DNA of 64,000 nt from Bradyrhizobium sp. Y36 (GTDB lineage Bacteria > Pseudomonadota > Alphaproteobacteria > Rhizobiales > Xanthobacteraceae), in assembly GCF_002531575.1 (NCBI RefSeq), contig NZ_NWTI01000027.1, forward strand, positions 36,874 through 100,873, read 5' to 3'. Every line of letters starts with the position of its first letter. The stretch's first letter is position 1. The position numbers and the translations under genes are program-made. Shown here one piece after another: positions 1 to 8,894 of this stretch. The notes under the pieces were generated by a model. That model was not told the DNA's origin, did no database searches, and was given only the letters and a program-made list of their open reading frames with translations.

Positions 1-2
1 TC

Positions 3-1100
3 ACCAACGGACTGACGCTGCGCCGCGAGCTCGTGAAGAGCGGTGCGATGATGCAGTCGACCACCGACACCGAGGTGATCCTGCATCTGGTCGCGCGCTC
101 CCGGCGCAGCCGCTTCATCGAGCGCTATATCGACGCGCTGCGTGAGATCGAGGGCGCCTATGCCCTGGTCTCGCTGACCAACAAGAAGCTGGTCGGCGCG
201 CGCGATCCGCGCGGCATCCGTCCCCTCGTGCTCGGCGAGCTCGATGGCTGCCCGATCCTGACGTCGGAGACCTGCGCCCTCGACATCATCGGCGCGCGCT
301 TCATCCGCGACATCGAGCCCGGTGAAGTCATCGTGTTCGACGAGCACGGCCAGGACATCCACAAGCCGTTCCCGCCGATGGCGCCGCGCCCCTGCATCTT
401 CGAATACATCTATTTCGCCCGCCCCGATTCCGTCGTGCACGGACGCTCGGTCTACGAGGTTCGCAAGGCCTTCGGCGCCCAACTCGCGCGCGAGAGCCAC
501 GTGCCGATCGACGTCGTGGTGCCGGTGCCGGATTCCGGCGTGCCCGCCGCGGTCGGCTACAGCCAGCATTCCGGCGTGCCGTTTGAGCTCGGCATCATCC
601 GCAACCATTATGTCGGTCGCACCTTCATCCAGCCGACGCAGGCGATCCGCGAGTCCGGCGTGCGCATGAAGCACTCGGCCAATCGCGCCGCGATCGAAGG
701 CAAGCGCATCATCCTGATCGACGACTCCCTGGTGCGCGGCACTACTTCCAAGAAGATCGTGCGCATGATGCGCGATGCCGGCGCCAAGGAAGTGCACTTC
801 CGCCTCGCCTCGCCGCCGATCCTCTATCCCGATTATTACGGCATCGACCTGCCCGATCGCGGCGGCCTCCTGGCCGCAACGCATTCGCTGGAGGAGATGC
901 GCGAGATCATCGGCGCCGACTCGCTCGCGTTCCTGTCGATCGACGGCATGTACCGCGCGATGGGCGAGCCCGGCCGCGATCCCGCCAATCCAAAATTCTC
1001 GGATCATTGCTTTACCGGGGCGTATCCGACCCACCTCACCGACCAGACCCAGACCGAGCAGCAGCCGCGGCAGCTGTCGCTGCTGGCGGAAGCGAGCTGA
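3..1100 (+). CDS. purF: Amidophosphoribosyltransferase, 5' truncated by window edge
   Basis: First committed step of purine synthesis: converts PRPP and glutamine to phosphoribosylamine in the cytosol. About 365 residues are visible, and the reading frame is open to the window edge, so roughly the first 140 residues of a protein of about 500 (including the N-terminal Cys glutaminase nucleophile) lie outside. Visible parts are the end of the glutamine amidotransferase domain and the phosphoribosyltransferase domain with the PRPP loop IDDSLVRGTTS near base 720. An SDR gene follows after an intergenic repeat, an arrangement I associate with Bradyrhizobium. The in-frame GTG at 33 is internal, not the start. 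Confidence 0.95.
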   Translation, partial: TNGLTLRRELVKSGAMMQSTTDTEVILHLVARSRRSRFIERYIDALREIEGAYALVSLTNKKLVGARDPRGIRPLVLGELDGCPILTSETCALDIIGARFIRDIEPGEVIVFDEHGQDIHKPFPPMAPRPCIFEYIYFARPDSVVHGRSVYEVRKAFGAQLARESHVPIDVVVPVPDSGVPAAVGYSQHSGVPFELGIIRNHYVGRTFIQPTQAIRESGVRMKHSANRAAIEGKRIILIDDSLVRGTTSKKIVRMMRDAGAKEVHFRLASPPILYPDYYGIDLPDRGGLLAATHSLEEMREIIGADSLAFLSIDGMYRAMGEPGRDPANPKFSDHCFTGAYPTHLTDQTQTEQQPRQLSLLAEAS

Positions 1101-1110
1101 CAGCGTAGCC

Positions 1111-1210
1111 GCCATCCCGGGGCGGTCCGTAAGGACCGAACCCGGGATCTCGACATTGTCTTGCAACCTCTGGATTCCGGGTTCGATGCTGCGCATCGCC
1201 CCGGAATGGC
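1111..1210. repeat. Mosaic palindromic intergenic repeat
   Basis: The outer ends GCCATCCCGGGGC and GCCCCGGAATGGC are near-complementary, and there is an inner hairpin of GGTCC and GGACC around TAA. The same plan (short GTCAT-type ends, GGGGC block, inner hairpin, CCCGGGATCT or GGATTCCGGGTT) recurs at 4641, 57545, 57678 and 58777. It sits between purF and the SDR gene. It probably folds in RNA and may also end purF transcription. Confidence 0.6.
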
Positions 1211-1257
1211 GGCGTGATGGGGCTTGTCCCGGCCATCCACGCCTGTAAAACCCCGCC

Positions 1258-1998
1258 ATGACCAAACCTCTCGCTGACCGTATCGCTCTCGTCACCGGCG
1301 CCTCGCGCGGCATCGGCTATGCCACCGCCATTGCGCTCGCTAAAGCCGGCGCGCATATCGTTGCCACCGCGCGCACCCAAGGCGGGCTCGAAGAGCTCGA
1401 CGACGAGATCCGGAAGATCGGCGGCAGCACCACCCTGGTGCCGCTCAACCTCACCGATTCCGACGGCATCGCGCGCCTCGGCGCCGGCCTGCACGAACGC
1501 TACGGCAAGCTCGACATCCTCGTCGGCAATGCCGGCGTGCTCGGCCCCTCCTCGCCGATCGGCCATATCGAGCTGAAGAGCTTCACCGACGTGATGGCCG
1601 TCAACGTCTCCGCCAACTTCCAGCTGATCCGCTGCATGGAGCCGCTGCTGAAGCAGTCGGATGCAGGCCGCGCCGTGTTCATCACCTCGGGCGCCGCCAG
1701 CAAGGCGACCGCCTATGTCAGCCCCTACGCGGCCTCCAAGGCCGCGCTGGAGACGCTGGCGCGCGCCTGGGCGCAGGAGACCGTGAACACGAAGCTGCGC
1801 GTCAACCTGTTCAACCCCGGCCCGGTCCGCACCCGCATGCGCGCCACGCTGATGCCGGGCGAAGACCCGGCGACGCTCGACACCGCCGAGCAGGTCGCAG
1901 AATTCATCGTGCCGATGTGCGCTCCCGACTGGATCGAGACCGGCAAGTTCTACGACTACAAGACCCGCACCCTGATGAGCTTCCGCGCTCCTGCGTGA
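1258..1998 (+). CDS. SDR family NAD(P)-dependent oxidoreductase
   Basis: Classical short-chain dehydrogenase of 246 residues, the usual length. Residues 13-20 hold the cofactor motif TGASRGIG. An NAG motif is near residue 90, the catalytic Ser is in ITSGAAS near 142, and the YxxxK pair is in YAASK near 155. The substrate cannot be told from sequence. The gene follows purF in the same direction but is separated by a palindromic repeat, so it may have its own promoter. The start is the ATG at 1258. Confidence 0.9.
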   Translation: MTKPLADRIALVTGASRGIGYATAIALAKAGAHIVATARTQGGLEELDDEIRKIGGSTTLVPLNLTDSDGIARLGAGLHERYGKLDILVGNAGVLGPSSPIGHIELKSFTDVMAVNVSANFQLIRCMEPLLKQSDAGRAVFITSGAASKATAYVSPYAASKAALETLARAWAQETVNTKLRVNLFNPGPVRTRMRATLMPGEDPATLDTAEQVAEFIVPMCAPDWIETGKFYDYKTRTLMSFRAPA

Positions 1999-2088
1999 TC
2001 GACTTGCCTGATTGACTCGCATGCCTCCCCGCGATTGACTGCCCGCGCTCAGGCGGCAGCAAGCCGCGAGCCAAAAAGGGAGGTCGCC

Positions 2089-3237
2089 ATGGCGCCATGG
2101 CATGGTCGCGCAGGCTTTGCGCGTGCGCTCGCAAATGTCTCTCGCGCCGTCCCCATCCTGATCGCCGCCATGGCTATCGTGCTTCCGGACCCAGCACGAG
2201 CCGGCGATGTTCCGACCTTCGCGGTCGACGCCTCCTGGCCGAAGCAACTGCCGAACAACTGGATCCTCGGCCAGGTCGGCGGCATCACCGTCGACTGGCA
2301 GGGCCATATCTGGGTGATCCATCGCCCGCGCTCGCTCACCGACGACGAGAAAGGCGCAAGCCTCAATCCCCCGCGCTCGAAATGCTGCGTGTCGGCGCCG
2401 CCCGTGCTCGAATTCGACGTCGACGGCAATCTGCTGCGATCCTGGGGCGGTCCGAGCCAGGGCTATGAATGGGTCGGCCGCGAGCACGGCATCGAAGTCG
2501 ACGAGCGTGGCTTCGTCTGGGTCGGCGGCAATGCCGACAACGACAACGCCATTTTGAAGTTCACGCTCGACGGCAAGTTCGTCGCCCAGATCGGCAAGAT
2601 CGCGCCGAGCCTCGGCAGCAACGACACGACGCAGCTCGGCAAGCCCGCCGAGACCGCGATCGACAAGGACGCCAACGAGATCTACGTCGCCGACGGCTAT
2701 GGCAATCGCCGCGTCATCGTGTTCGACGCAACAACGCTCGCCTACAAGCGGCACTGGGGCGCCTATGGCAACAAGCCCGATGACGCCAAGCAGGCCGCCT
2801 ACGATCCCAAGGCGCCGGTCGCGCAGCAATTCGGCAATCCCGTCCATTGCGTGAAGCTCGCCAATGACGGCCTCGTCTATGTGTGCGACCGCATCAACAA
2901 CCGCATCCAGGTGTTCAAGAAGGACGGCAGCTTCGTGAAGGAGTTCTTCTTCGAGAAGAGCACGCTCGGCAACGGCGCGGTGTGGGACATCGCGATCTGG
3001 CCCGATCCGAAGCAGACCTGGCTGCTCAGCGCCGACGGCGAGAACAACGAGATCAGGGTGGTCAGGCGCGAGGACGGCAGCGTGGTCGGCAGCTTCGGGC
3101 ATAGCGGCCGCAATGCCGGGCAATTCCACTGGGTGCACGCCATGGCGATCGACGCGAAGGGTAATGTCTATACCGCCGAGGTCGACACCGGAAAGCGCAT
3201 CCAGAAATTCAAGCTGACCTCGGACGCGCTCAAATAG
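2089..3237 (+). CDS. Secreted NHL-repeat six-bladed beta-propeller protein
   Basis: 382 residues. The chosen ATG at 2089 has AAAGGGAGG seven bases upstream; a longer frame opens at 2035 but lacks this site. The N terminus is basic, then a hydrophobic stretch near residues 20-36, then ARA-G, a typical signal peptidase I site, so the product is probably periplasmic. The rest is repeated NHL-like blades of the pattern xxGxIYVADxxNxRVxVFD (for example near 2690, 2880 and 3100). Related proteins are often annotated as peptidyl-alpha-hydroxyglycine lyase-like, but nothing here fixes an enzymatic role. A hairpin follows the stop codon. Confidence 0.8.
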   Translation: MAPWHGRAGFARALANVSRAVPILIAAMAIVLPDPARAGDVPTFAVDASWPKQLPNNWILGQVGGITVDWQGHIWVIHRPRSLTDDEKGASLNPPRSKCCVSAPPVLEFDVDGNLLRSWGGPSQGYEWVGREHGIEVDERGFVWVGGNADNDNAILKFTLDGKFVAQIGKIAPSLGSNDTTQLGKPAETAIDKDANEIYVADGYGNRRVIVFDATTLAYKRHWGAYGNKPDDAKQAAYDPKAPVAQQFGNPVHCVKLANDGLVYVCDRINNRIQVFKKDGSFVKEFFFEKSTLGNGAVWDIAIWPDPKQTWLLSADGENNEIRVVRREDGSVVGSFGHSGRNAGQFHWVHAMAIDAKGNVYTAEVDTGKRIQKFKLTSDALK

Positions 3238-3270
3238 CGTCTCAACGCATTTTGCCCAAAAGTTAACCGA

Positions 3271-3299
3271 CGGATGACGCTACGACGCAGCGTCATCCG
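3271..3299 (+). terminator. Hairpin after the NHL-repeat gene
   Basis: Perfect 11-bp stem CGGATGACGCT / AGCGTCATCCG around a 7-base loop, 33 bases after the stop. Only a weak T-rich tail (GCTTTA) follows, so it may be a Rho-independent terminator of low strength or an mRNA-stabilising end. Confidence 0.5.
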
Positions 3300-3404
3300 G
3301 CTTTAGGCGCATTGCCGCCGGCCCTGGGACAGGCTAGAGCCATCAGCCGGACCAAGACTCCGCAAGAGAGCCGTCCGCATATTTGACAAGGGAGGAAACC
3401 TTTT

Positions 3405-4631
3405 ATGACGACGACGTTCGCGCGCCGCTCCGCGGCTCTTCTGGCCTGTGCCGCTTTCGGTTTTGCAACATCCGCTTACGCACAGGACAAGACCGTCAAG
3501 ATCGGCGTGCTCAACGACATGTCGAGCCTCTATGCCGACATCGGCGGCCCGAACTCCGTGGTCGCGATCAAGATGGCGGTTGAGGATTCCGGCCTGCTCA
3601 AGAAGGGCTGGAAGATCGACGTCATCAGCGGCGACCATCAGAACAAGCCCGACGTCGGCGTCAACATCGCCCGGCAGTGGATCGACAACGAGAAGGTCGA
3701 TGCGATCGCGGACACGCCGAACTCCGGCGTCGCGCTCGCGGTCAGCAACCTCGTCAAGGAAAAGAACGCGGTGCTGCTGAATTCCGGCGCCGCCTCCGCC
3801 GACCTCACCGGCAAGGCCTGCACGCCGAACACGGTCTCCTACACCTATGACACCTACATGCTGGCCAACGGCACCGGCAAGGCGCTGACCAAGGCCGGCG
3901 GCGACAGCTGGTTCTTCCTGACCGCGGATTACGCCTTCGGCCACGCGCTCGAACGCGACACCACGGCGGTCGTGACCGCCAACGGCGGCAAGGTGCTCGG
4001 CAGCGTCAAGCATCCGATCAACACCGCGGACTTCTCGTCCTTCCTGCTTCAGGCGCAGTCGTCCAAGGCCAAGGTCGTGGGCCTTGCCAATGCCGGCGGC
4101 GACACCACGAACTCGATCAAGCAGGCGGCCGAATTCGGCATCGTTTCTGCCGGCCAGAAGCTCGCGGCGCTGCTGCTGTTCATCAACGACGTGCATTCGC
4201 TGGGCCTGAAGACCGCCCAGGGCCTGACCTTCACCGAGTCGTTCTACTGGGACATGAACGACAAGACCCGGGAATGGTCCAAGCGCTTCTCGGCGCTCGC
4301 CAGCAAGAACGCGATGCCGTCGATGACGCAGGCCGGCAATTACGCGATGGTGCTGCATTATCTGAAGGCGATGGACGCGCTCGGCGGCAATCCGCACGAT
4401 GGCGCCAAGGTCGTCGCCAAGATGAAGGAGCTGCCGACTGATGACCCGCTGTTCGGCAACGGCCCGCTGCGGCAGGACGGGCGCCGTCTCATCCCCGCTT
4501 ACCTGTTCGAGGTGAAGAAGCCCGAGGAGTCGAAGGGACCGTGGGACTATTACAAGCAGATCGCCACGATCTCGGCGGAAGACGCGGCCAAGCCGCTCAA
4601 GGACAGCGATTGCCCGCTGGTGAAGAAGTAA
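3405..4631 (+). CDS. Branched-chain amino acid-type ABC transporter substrate-binding protein (orphan)
   Basis: 408 residues, periplasmic binding protein type 1 of the LivJ/LivK class. The signal peptide spans about residues 1-27 and ends AYA-QDKT. The mature part begins with KTVKIGVLNDMSS, typical of the class. It is strongly similar along its whole length to the binding protein at 17960-19183, but no permease or ATPase gene is adjacent. It may therefore feed the liv transporter 12 kb away or another one, with a different ligand. SD GGGAGG lies nine bases before ATG. Confidence 0.88.
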   Translation: MTTTFARRSAALLACAAFGFATSAYAQDKTVKIGVLNDMSSLYADIGGPNSVVAIKMAVEDSGLLKKGWKIDVISGDHQNKPDVGVNIARQWIDNEKVDAIADTPNSGVALAVSNLVKEKNAVLLNSGAASADLTGKACTPNTVSYTYDTYMLANGTGKALTKAGGDSWFFLTADYAFGHALERDTTAVVTANGGKVLGSVKHPINTADFSSFLLQAQSSKAKVVGLANAGGDTTNSIKQAAEFGIVSAGQKLAALLLFINDVHSLGLKTAQGLTFTESFYWDMNDKTREWSKRFSALASKNAMPSMTQAGNYAMVLHYLKAMDALGGNPHDGAKVVAKMKELPTDDPLFGNGPLRQDGRRLIPAYLFEVKKPEESKGPWDYYKQIATISAEDAAKPLKDSDCPLVKK

Positions 4632-4640
4632 CCGCGTAGC

Positions 4641-4680
4641 GGTCATCCCGGGGCGATGCGAAGCATCGAACCCGGGATCT
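4641..4680. repeat. Short palindromic intergenic repeat
   Basis: GGTCATCCCGGGGCGATGC-GAAGC-style hairpin: GATGC pairs with GCATC around GAA, followed by GAACCCGGGATCTC. It is the short form of the element at 1111. It lies directly after the binding-protein stop. Confidence 0.55.
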
Positions 4681-4700
4681 CGCGCGGCATTCTCCGCTGC

Positions 4701-4791
4701 CGTAGGGTGGGCAAAGCGAAGCGTGCCCACGACTTCTTGCTTCCATGAACCGCTGGTGGGCACGGCGCTGCGCGCCTTTGCCCACCCTACG
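4701..4791. repeat. CGTAGGGTGGGC inverted intergenic repeat
   Basis: Ends CGTAGGGTGGGCAAAG and CTTTGCCCACCCTACG are perfect complements about 90 bases apart, with an internal GTGGGCAC-type repeat. Another partial copy starts at 47479 after the deformylase gene. The right end supplies the TAG stop codon of the MFS gene on the minus strand. Confidence 0.65.
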
Positions 4792-6040
4792 AAACGGTCT
4801 TCGTTCCCAGCGTCCGCATTGCGATCACCACGCACACCACCATCAGCACTGCCGCCAGCAGGAACGGCGCGCCGGGCAGATGCAGCGGCGCGCTGACGCC
4901 GATGAAATAGGAAAAGGTCAGCGTGAACAGGAACGGGCCGACGAGCTGCGACACGCTCTGCACGCTCGCGGTCGCGCCCTGGAGCTGGCCCTGCTGATCG
5001 GGCGTGACCAGCCGCGTCATCAGCGCTTGCGAGGCGGCGCCCGAGATGCCCCACAGCGCCAGAATGGGAATGCCGATCCAGGACAGCGGCCCGGTCGGCG
5101 CAGCGCCGAGGACCATGAAGCCGAGCGCGCCACAACACAGGCCGAGCAGCAGCGCGTTGCGTTCACCGAGCACGCGCACGATGGGGCCGATCGCAAGCCC
5201 TTGCACCACCATGGCGCAGATGCCGACCATCGCCAGCGTCAACCCGACCGTCTTGGAATCCCAGCCGTAGCGATAGGTCGCGTAGAGCACGAAGGTCGAG
5301 GGCAGCACGACATGCGCGACCTGCGCGATGAAATTGACGACTGACAACGCGGCAAGCATCGCATTGGAGCGCAGCAGGCGGAGCGCACCGACCGGACTGG
5401 CGCTCCTCCAGCGGAACGGCGAGCGCTTGTCGGGCGCGAGAGATTCCGGCAGGACGAACAGCCCGTAGAGCGCGTTGGCGAAGCTGAGGGCCGCCGACGC
5501 CCAGAACGGCAGGCGCGGATCGATATCGCCGAGCAGGCCGCCCAGTGCTGGCCCCAGGATGAAGCCGGCGCCGAACGCAGCTCCAATCCGGCCGAACACC
5601 GCCGCGCGCCGCTCCGGCGGCGTGATGTCGGCGATATAGGCAAAGGCCGTCGAGATGCTCGCCGAGGTAATGCCGGAAATGACGCGGCCGACGAACAGCC
5701 ACACCAGGGACGGCGCCAGCGCCATCAGCACGTAGTCGGCCGCGAGCCCGAAATTCGACAGCAGCACCACCGGCCGCCGCCCGAAACGATCCGACAGCGC
5801 CCCTAACAGCGGCGAGAACACGAACTGCATCAAGGCCCAGGCGGTGCCGAACAGGCCGAAAATGCGGGCCGCATGCGCGGTGTCGTTGTCGACGAAGCCC
5901 TCGATCAGCTTCGGCAGGATCGGCATGATCACGCCGAGCGCGAGCATGTCCAAGAGGATGGTGACGAAGATGAAGGCGACCGCGCCGCGCCGCGCCGGCA
6001 CAGCACCTTGCGCCGTCGCCTCGCCGGCGCCCTCGTTCAC
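4787..6040 (-). CDS. TetA-like MFS transporter
   Basis: Inner-membrane drug/proton antiporter of 417 residues with about 12 hydrophobic segments. The loop motif GALSDRFGRRPVVL sits after segment 2, as in TetA/DHA1 pumps. The start is the GTG at 6040, which overlaps the der stop as GTGA. This implies translational coupling and gives the family length, whereas the frame continues upstream inside der without meaning. The last residues and the stop codon lie in an intergenic repeat. The exported compound is unknown. Confidence 0.85.
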   Translation of the reverse strand: MNEGAGEATAQGAVPARRGAVAFIFVTILLDMLALGVIMPILPKLIEGFVDNDTAHAARIFGLFGTAWALMQFVFSPLLGALSDRFGRRPVVLLSNFGLAADYVLMALAPSLVWLFVGRVISGITSASISTAFAYIADITPPERRAAVFGRIGAAFGAGFILGPALGGLLGDIDPRLPFWASAALSFANALYGLFVLPESLAPDKRSPFRWRSASPVGALRLLRSNAMLAALSVVNFIAQVAHVVLPSTFVLYATYRYGWDSKTVGLTLAMVGICAMVVQGLAIGPIVRVLGERNALLLGLCCGALGFMVLGAAPTGPLSWIGIPILALWGISGAASQALMTRLVTPDQQGQLQGATASVQSVSQLVGPFLFTLTFSYFIGVSAPLHLPGAPFLLAAVLMVVCVVIAMRTLGTKTVS

Positions 6041-7422
6041 GACGGGCGCTTGCGCTTGTGCGCGAAGGGATTGGCCTTCTCGCGCAGGGTAATGCGCACC
6101 GGCGTGCCCGGCAGCTCGAAGGTCTCGCGCATGGAATTGGTGAGGTAGCGCAAATAGGATTGCGGCACCGCGTCGGCGCGCGAGCAGAACAGCACGAAGC
6201 TCGGCGGCCGCGCCTTGTTCTGCGTGATGTAGTTCAGCTTCAGCCGGCGGCCCGACACCGCGGGCGGCGGATTGGCCTGGACCGCCTGCTCGAACCAGCG
6301 ATTGAGCGCCGAGGTCGGCACGCGCCTGTTCCAGACCGCGTAGGCATCCTGGATCGCCTGCATCAGGCGGTCGATGCCCTCGCCCATCAGGCCGGAGACG
6401 GCGACGATCGGCACGCCCTTGACCTGCGGCAGCCAGTGATCGGCGTCGCGGCGGAGGCCCGAGATGGCACCGCCGCCCTTGGTCTCCATCAGGTCCCATT
6501 TGTTGACGGCCAGCACGACCGCCCGGCCCTCGCGCTCGATCAGATCGGCGATGCGCAGATCCTGCTCCTCGAAGCGGTTCTGCGAGTCCATCATCAGCAC
6601 GACGACCTCGGCGAAGCGCACCGCGCGCAGCGCGTCCGCAACCGAGAGCTTCTCCAGCTTCTCCTCGATGCGCGAGCGCCGGCGGAGACCGGCAGTGTCG
6701 AAAACGCGGAAATCGCGCCCCTTCCAGTTGATCTCGACCGCGATGGAATCGCGCGTGGTGCCCGCTTCCGGGCTCGTGAGCAGGCGCTCCTCGCCGAGCA
6801 GATGGTTGATCAGCGTCGACTTGCCGGCGTTGGGCCGGCCGACGATGGCAACACGGATCGGGCGCGTCGCGGCCTCCTCCTCCGTGAGCGGCACGCCCTC
6901 GTCATGGTCCTCATCCTCGTCGACGGGCTCCGGCATCAGCTTGGCGAGCGCATCGTAGAGCTCGCCCATGCCCTCGCCATGCTCGGCGGAGATCTGGATG
7001 GGATCGCCGAGGCCAAGCGCGAATGATTCCATCGCGCCGGCATCGCCGTGCTTGCCCTCGCTCTTGTTGGCGACCAGCAGCACCGGCTTGTTGGCCTTGC
7101 GGGCGAAATCGGCAAAAGCGCGGTCGGTGGGCGTGAGGCCAACGCGGGCATCGATGACGAAGAACAGCGCGTCGGCGTGCGCGATCGCGGCCTCGGTCTG
7201 CTCCTGCATGCGCGCGGTCAGCGAGCCCTTGGCGCCCTCGTCGAGGCCCGCGGTATCGATGATGGTGAACTCGAGATCGCCGAGCCTCGCCTCACCCTCG
7301 CGGCGGTCGCGGGTGACGCCCGGCAGGTCGTCGACAAGCGCGAGCTTCTGTCCGACCAGGCGGTTGAACAGCGTCGATTTGCCGACATTGGGCCGGCCGA
7401 TAATGGCAATCGTGAAGGACAT
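6037..7422 (-). CDS. der: Ribosome biogenesis GTPase Der (EngA)
   Basis: 461 residues. Two tandem GTPase domains act in 50S subunit assembly: G1 motifs GRPNVGKST at residue 9 and GRPNAGKST near 195, DTAGL in both domains, and NKWD in the second. A C-terminal KH-like domain ends in a basic tail (HKRKRPS). The first domain has NKSE in place of the usual NKxD, a common variation. It is third in an operon after a YfgM-like gene and a lipoprotein gene, and overlaps the following MFS gene by four bases. Confidence 0.97.
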   Translation of the reverse strand: MSFTIAIIGRPNVGKSTLFNRLVGQKLALVDDLPGVTRDRREGEARLGDLEFTIIDTAGLDEGAKGSLTARMQEQTEAAIAHADALFFVIDARVGLTPTDRAFADFARKANKPVLLVANKSEGKHGDAGAMESFALGLGDPIQISAEHGEGMGELYDALAKLMPEPVDEDEDHDEGVPLTEEEAATRPIRVAIVGRPNAGKSTLINHLLGEERLLTSPEAGTTRDSIAVEINWKGRDFRVFDTAGLRRRSRIEEKLEKLSVADALRAVRFAEVVVLMMDSQNRFEEQDLRIADLIEREGRAVVLAVNKWDLMETKGGGAISGLRRDADHWLPQVKGVPIVAVSGLMGEGIDRLMQAIQDAYAVWNRRVPTSALNRWFEQAVQANPPPAVSGRRLKLNYITQNKARPPSFVLFCSRADAVPQSYLRYLTNSMRETFELPGTPVRITLREKANPFAHKRKRPS

Positions 7423-7472
7423 CGGTCATTCGTGCGCTGCCGGGGCTGCGCCTGTCAATGCAGGTGAAATTA

Positions 7473-8024
7473 TTAGCGCGAGAAGCTGCCGCTCGGCAGC
7501 GGCGCCGGGAAGCCGCCCTGCGTCTGCTGCTGCGTGGTCTGGGTCGGTTGCGCCTGCTGGACCGGCTGATCCGGCGGCGGCGCGGTGGTGCGCTTGCGGA
7601 CGATCTTGTGCTTGGGCGGCGGAGCGGCCGTGGGCGGCGCCGCCTCCGGCTGGGCCTCGCCGTCGACTTCGCCGGCGGGCGCTTCAGCCGGCGCGACGGC
7701 TGCAGCGGCCGGCTGCCTTGTGTGCTTCGCCTTGGCTCCCTTCGCCGGCTTGGCCTCGGGCGGCGGCTCGGCGGGCAAAGCCGCGACAGCAGGTGCGTTC
7801 GGATCGGGCTGCTGCTGCTGCGCGCCCTTGTACATCTCCTTCGGGACGCCCTGCTCGAGGCCCGGCACCCCCTCCGGGAACACCGGCTTGCGGTCGCCCG
7901 GCAGCTTCTTCTTGGTGTCGAGGAAGTCGAGCATGTCGCTTGGATCGAAGCTGGAGCAGCCGCCCAGGACGCCCGTGAAGGCGATCAGGACAGCGGCTGC
8001 GATCAAGCGTGGCGTGCGGCGCAT
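7473..8024 (-). CDS. Putative Pro/Ala/Gln-rich lipoprotein
   Basis: 183 residues. Signal peptide with lipobox LGGC, lipidated Cys at residue 23, then SSFDPSD. The rest is low-complexity, rich in Pro, Ala and Gln, with a basic patch KHKIVRKR, and probably spans the periplasm without a fixed fold. It lies between a YfgM-like gene and der, exactly where many proteobacteria carry the BAM lipoprotein gene bamB. It has no WD/PQQ propeller, so it is not BamB. I do not recognise a family. Confidence 0.75.
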   Translation of the reverse strand: MRRTPRLIAAAVLIAFTGVLGGCSSFDPSDMLDFLDTKKKLPGDRKPVFPEGVPGLEQGVPKEMYKGAQQQQPDPNAPAVAALPAEPPPEAKPAKGAKAKHTRQPAAAAVAPAEAPAGEVDGEAQPEAAPPTAAPPPKHKIVRKRTTAPPPDQPVQQAQPTQTTQQQTQGGFPAPLPSGSFSR

Positions 8025-8069
8025 CGTGTGTCTCGTTTACGTCAGAGAACCGTCGTCAGCTGTTCTAGC

Positions 8070-8729
8070 TCAGCTCTTGGCGACGGGCGGAAGCAGGGCC
8101 TGGAGCGCCTCGGCGCGCGAACGCAGGCCGGGCGGTGTTTCGCCGTCCTCGGCGATCGCGTCGAGCCATTTGCGGGCCGCGGTCGTGTCGTTGTTGCGCC
8201 AGGCCGACAGCGCCAGCATCTCGCGGGCGCTGTGGCGGAAGGTGGAGTTGGACTTGGGCGCTGCAGAGGGCTCCAGCCGCTGCTGCATGTCGGCATAAGG
8301 CGCGCTGTCGAGCAGCAGGCCGGCGGCGCGGATCTTCGCCAGATCCTGCCACTCACCGCCCACGCCGCGGTCGGCAGCGATGTCGTCATACATTTTCGCG
8401 GCAGCCTTGGCGTCGCGGGGTGCAGCCTCGGCCGCGGCGCGCAGCCGCGCCAGGGTGCGATAGCCCGAAGGCGCCTTGGCGGCGAGCTCGGTGAAGGCAG
8501 CTTCCGCCTCGGCGTGCTTGCCCTGCTCGGACAGCTCGGCGGCCTTCTCGAACACGGCACCGGCCTCGGCGGCCTTCTTGGCCTCCAGATATTGGTAACC
8601 GCGCCAGCCACCGACAGCGGCCACGATCAGCACCATCAGGGCGATGAAGTAGATCGAATACTTGTCCCACAGCTTCTTGAGCTGCTCGCGACGTACTTCC
8701 TCGTCGACTTCGTCAAATAATTCAGACAC
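8070..8729 (-). CDS. YfgM-like tetratricopeptide repeat membrane protein
   Basis: 219 residues. The N terminus SELFDEVDEEVRREQLKKLWDKY is followed by one transmembrane helix at about residues 26-46, then alpha-helical TPR-like repeats rich in Ala. This is the architecture of YfgM (TPR_21), an inner-membrane partner of the Sec translocon and periplasmic chaperones. It heads the operon YfgM - lipoprotein - der - MFS. The order yfgM-x-der matches E. coli yfgM-bamB-der. Confidence 0.82.
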   Translation of the reverse strand: MSELFDEVDEEVRREQLKKLWDKYSIYFIALMVLIVAAVGGWRGYQYLEAKKAAEAGAVFEKAAELSEQGKHAEAEAAFTELAAKAPSGYRTLARLRAAAEAAPRDAKAAAKMYDDIAADRGVGGEWQDLAKIRAAGLLLDSAPYADMQQRLEPSAAPKSNSTFRHSAREMLALSAWRNNDTTAARKWLDAIAEDGETPPGLRSRAEALQALLPPVAKS

Positions 8730-8894
8730 TTATGCTAATCCCATGCCCGTCCGGGTGCGCGCGCCGAAGCGTCCGCGTCAGGAATCCCGTCCCCCACGTC
8801 GCGGCGAGGTACCCTAACGATATGGCGCTGGCAAGGCAAAGCGAGCCCAATCAAGGCGTTAACCACCCGGGAGAGCCCGGATGCCCTGCCCGGC

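Noticed and set aside
1036..3138. 700-codon open frame on the minus strand
   Set aside because: It is the shadow of the SDR and NHL genes in GC-rich sequence; the plus-strand frames have clear motifs and start sites.
3303..5138. 611-codon minus-strand frame over the substrate-binding protein
   Set aside because: Shadow frame with no motif; the plus frame has signal peptide and LivK motifs.
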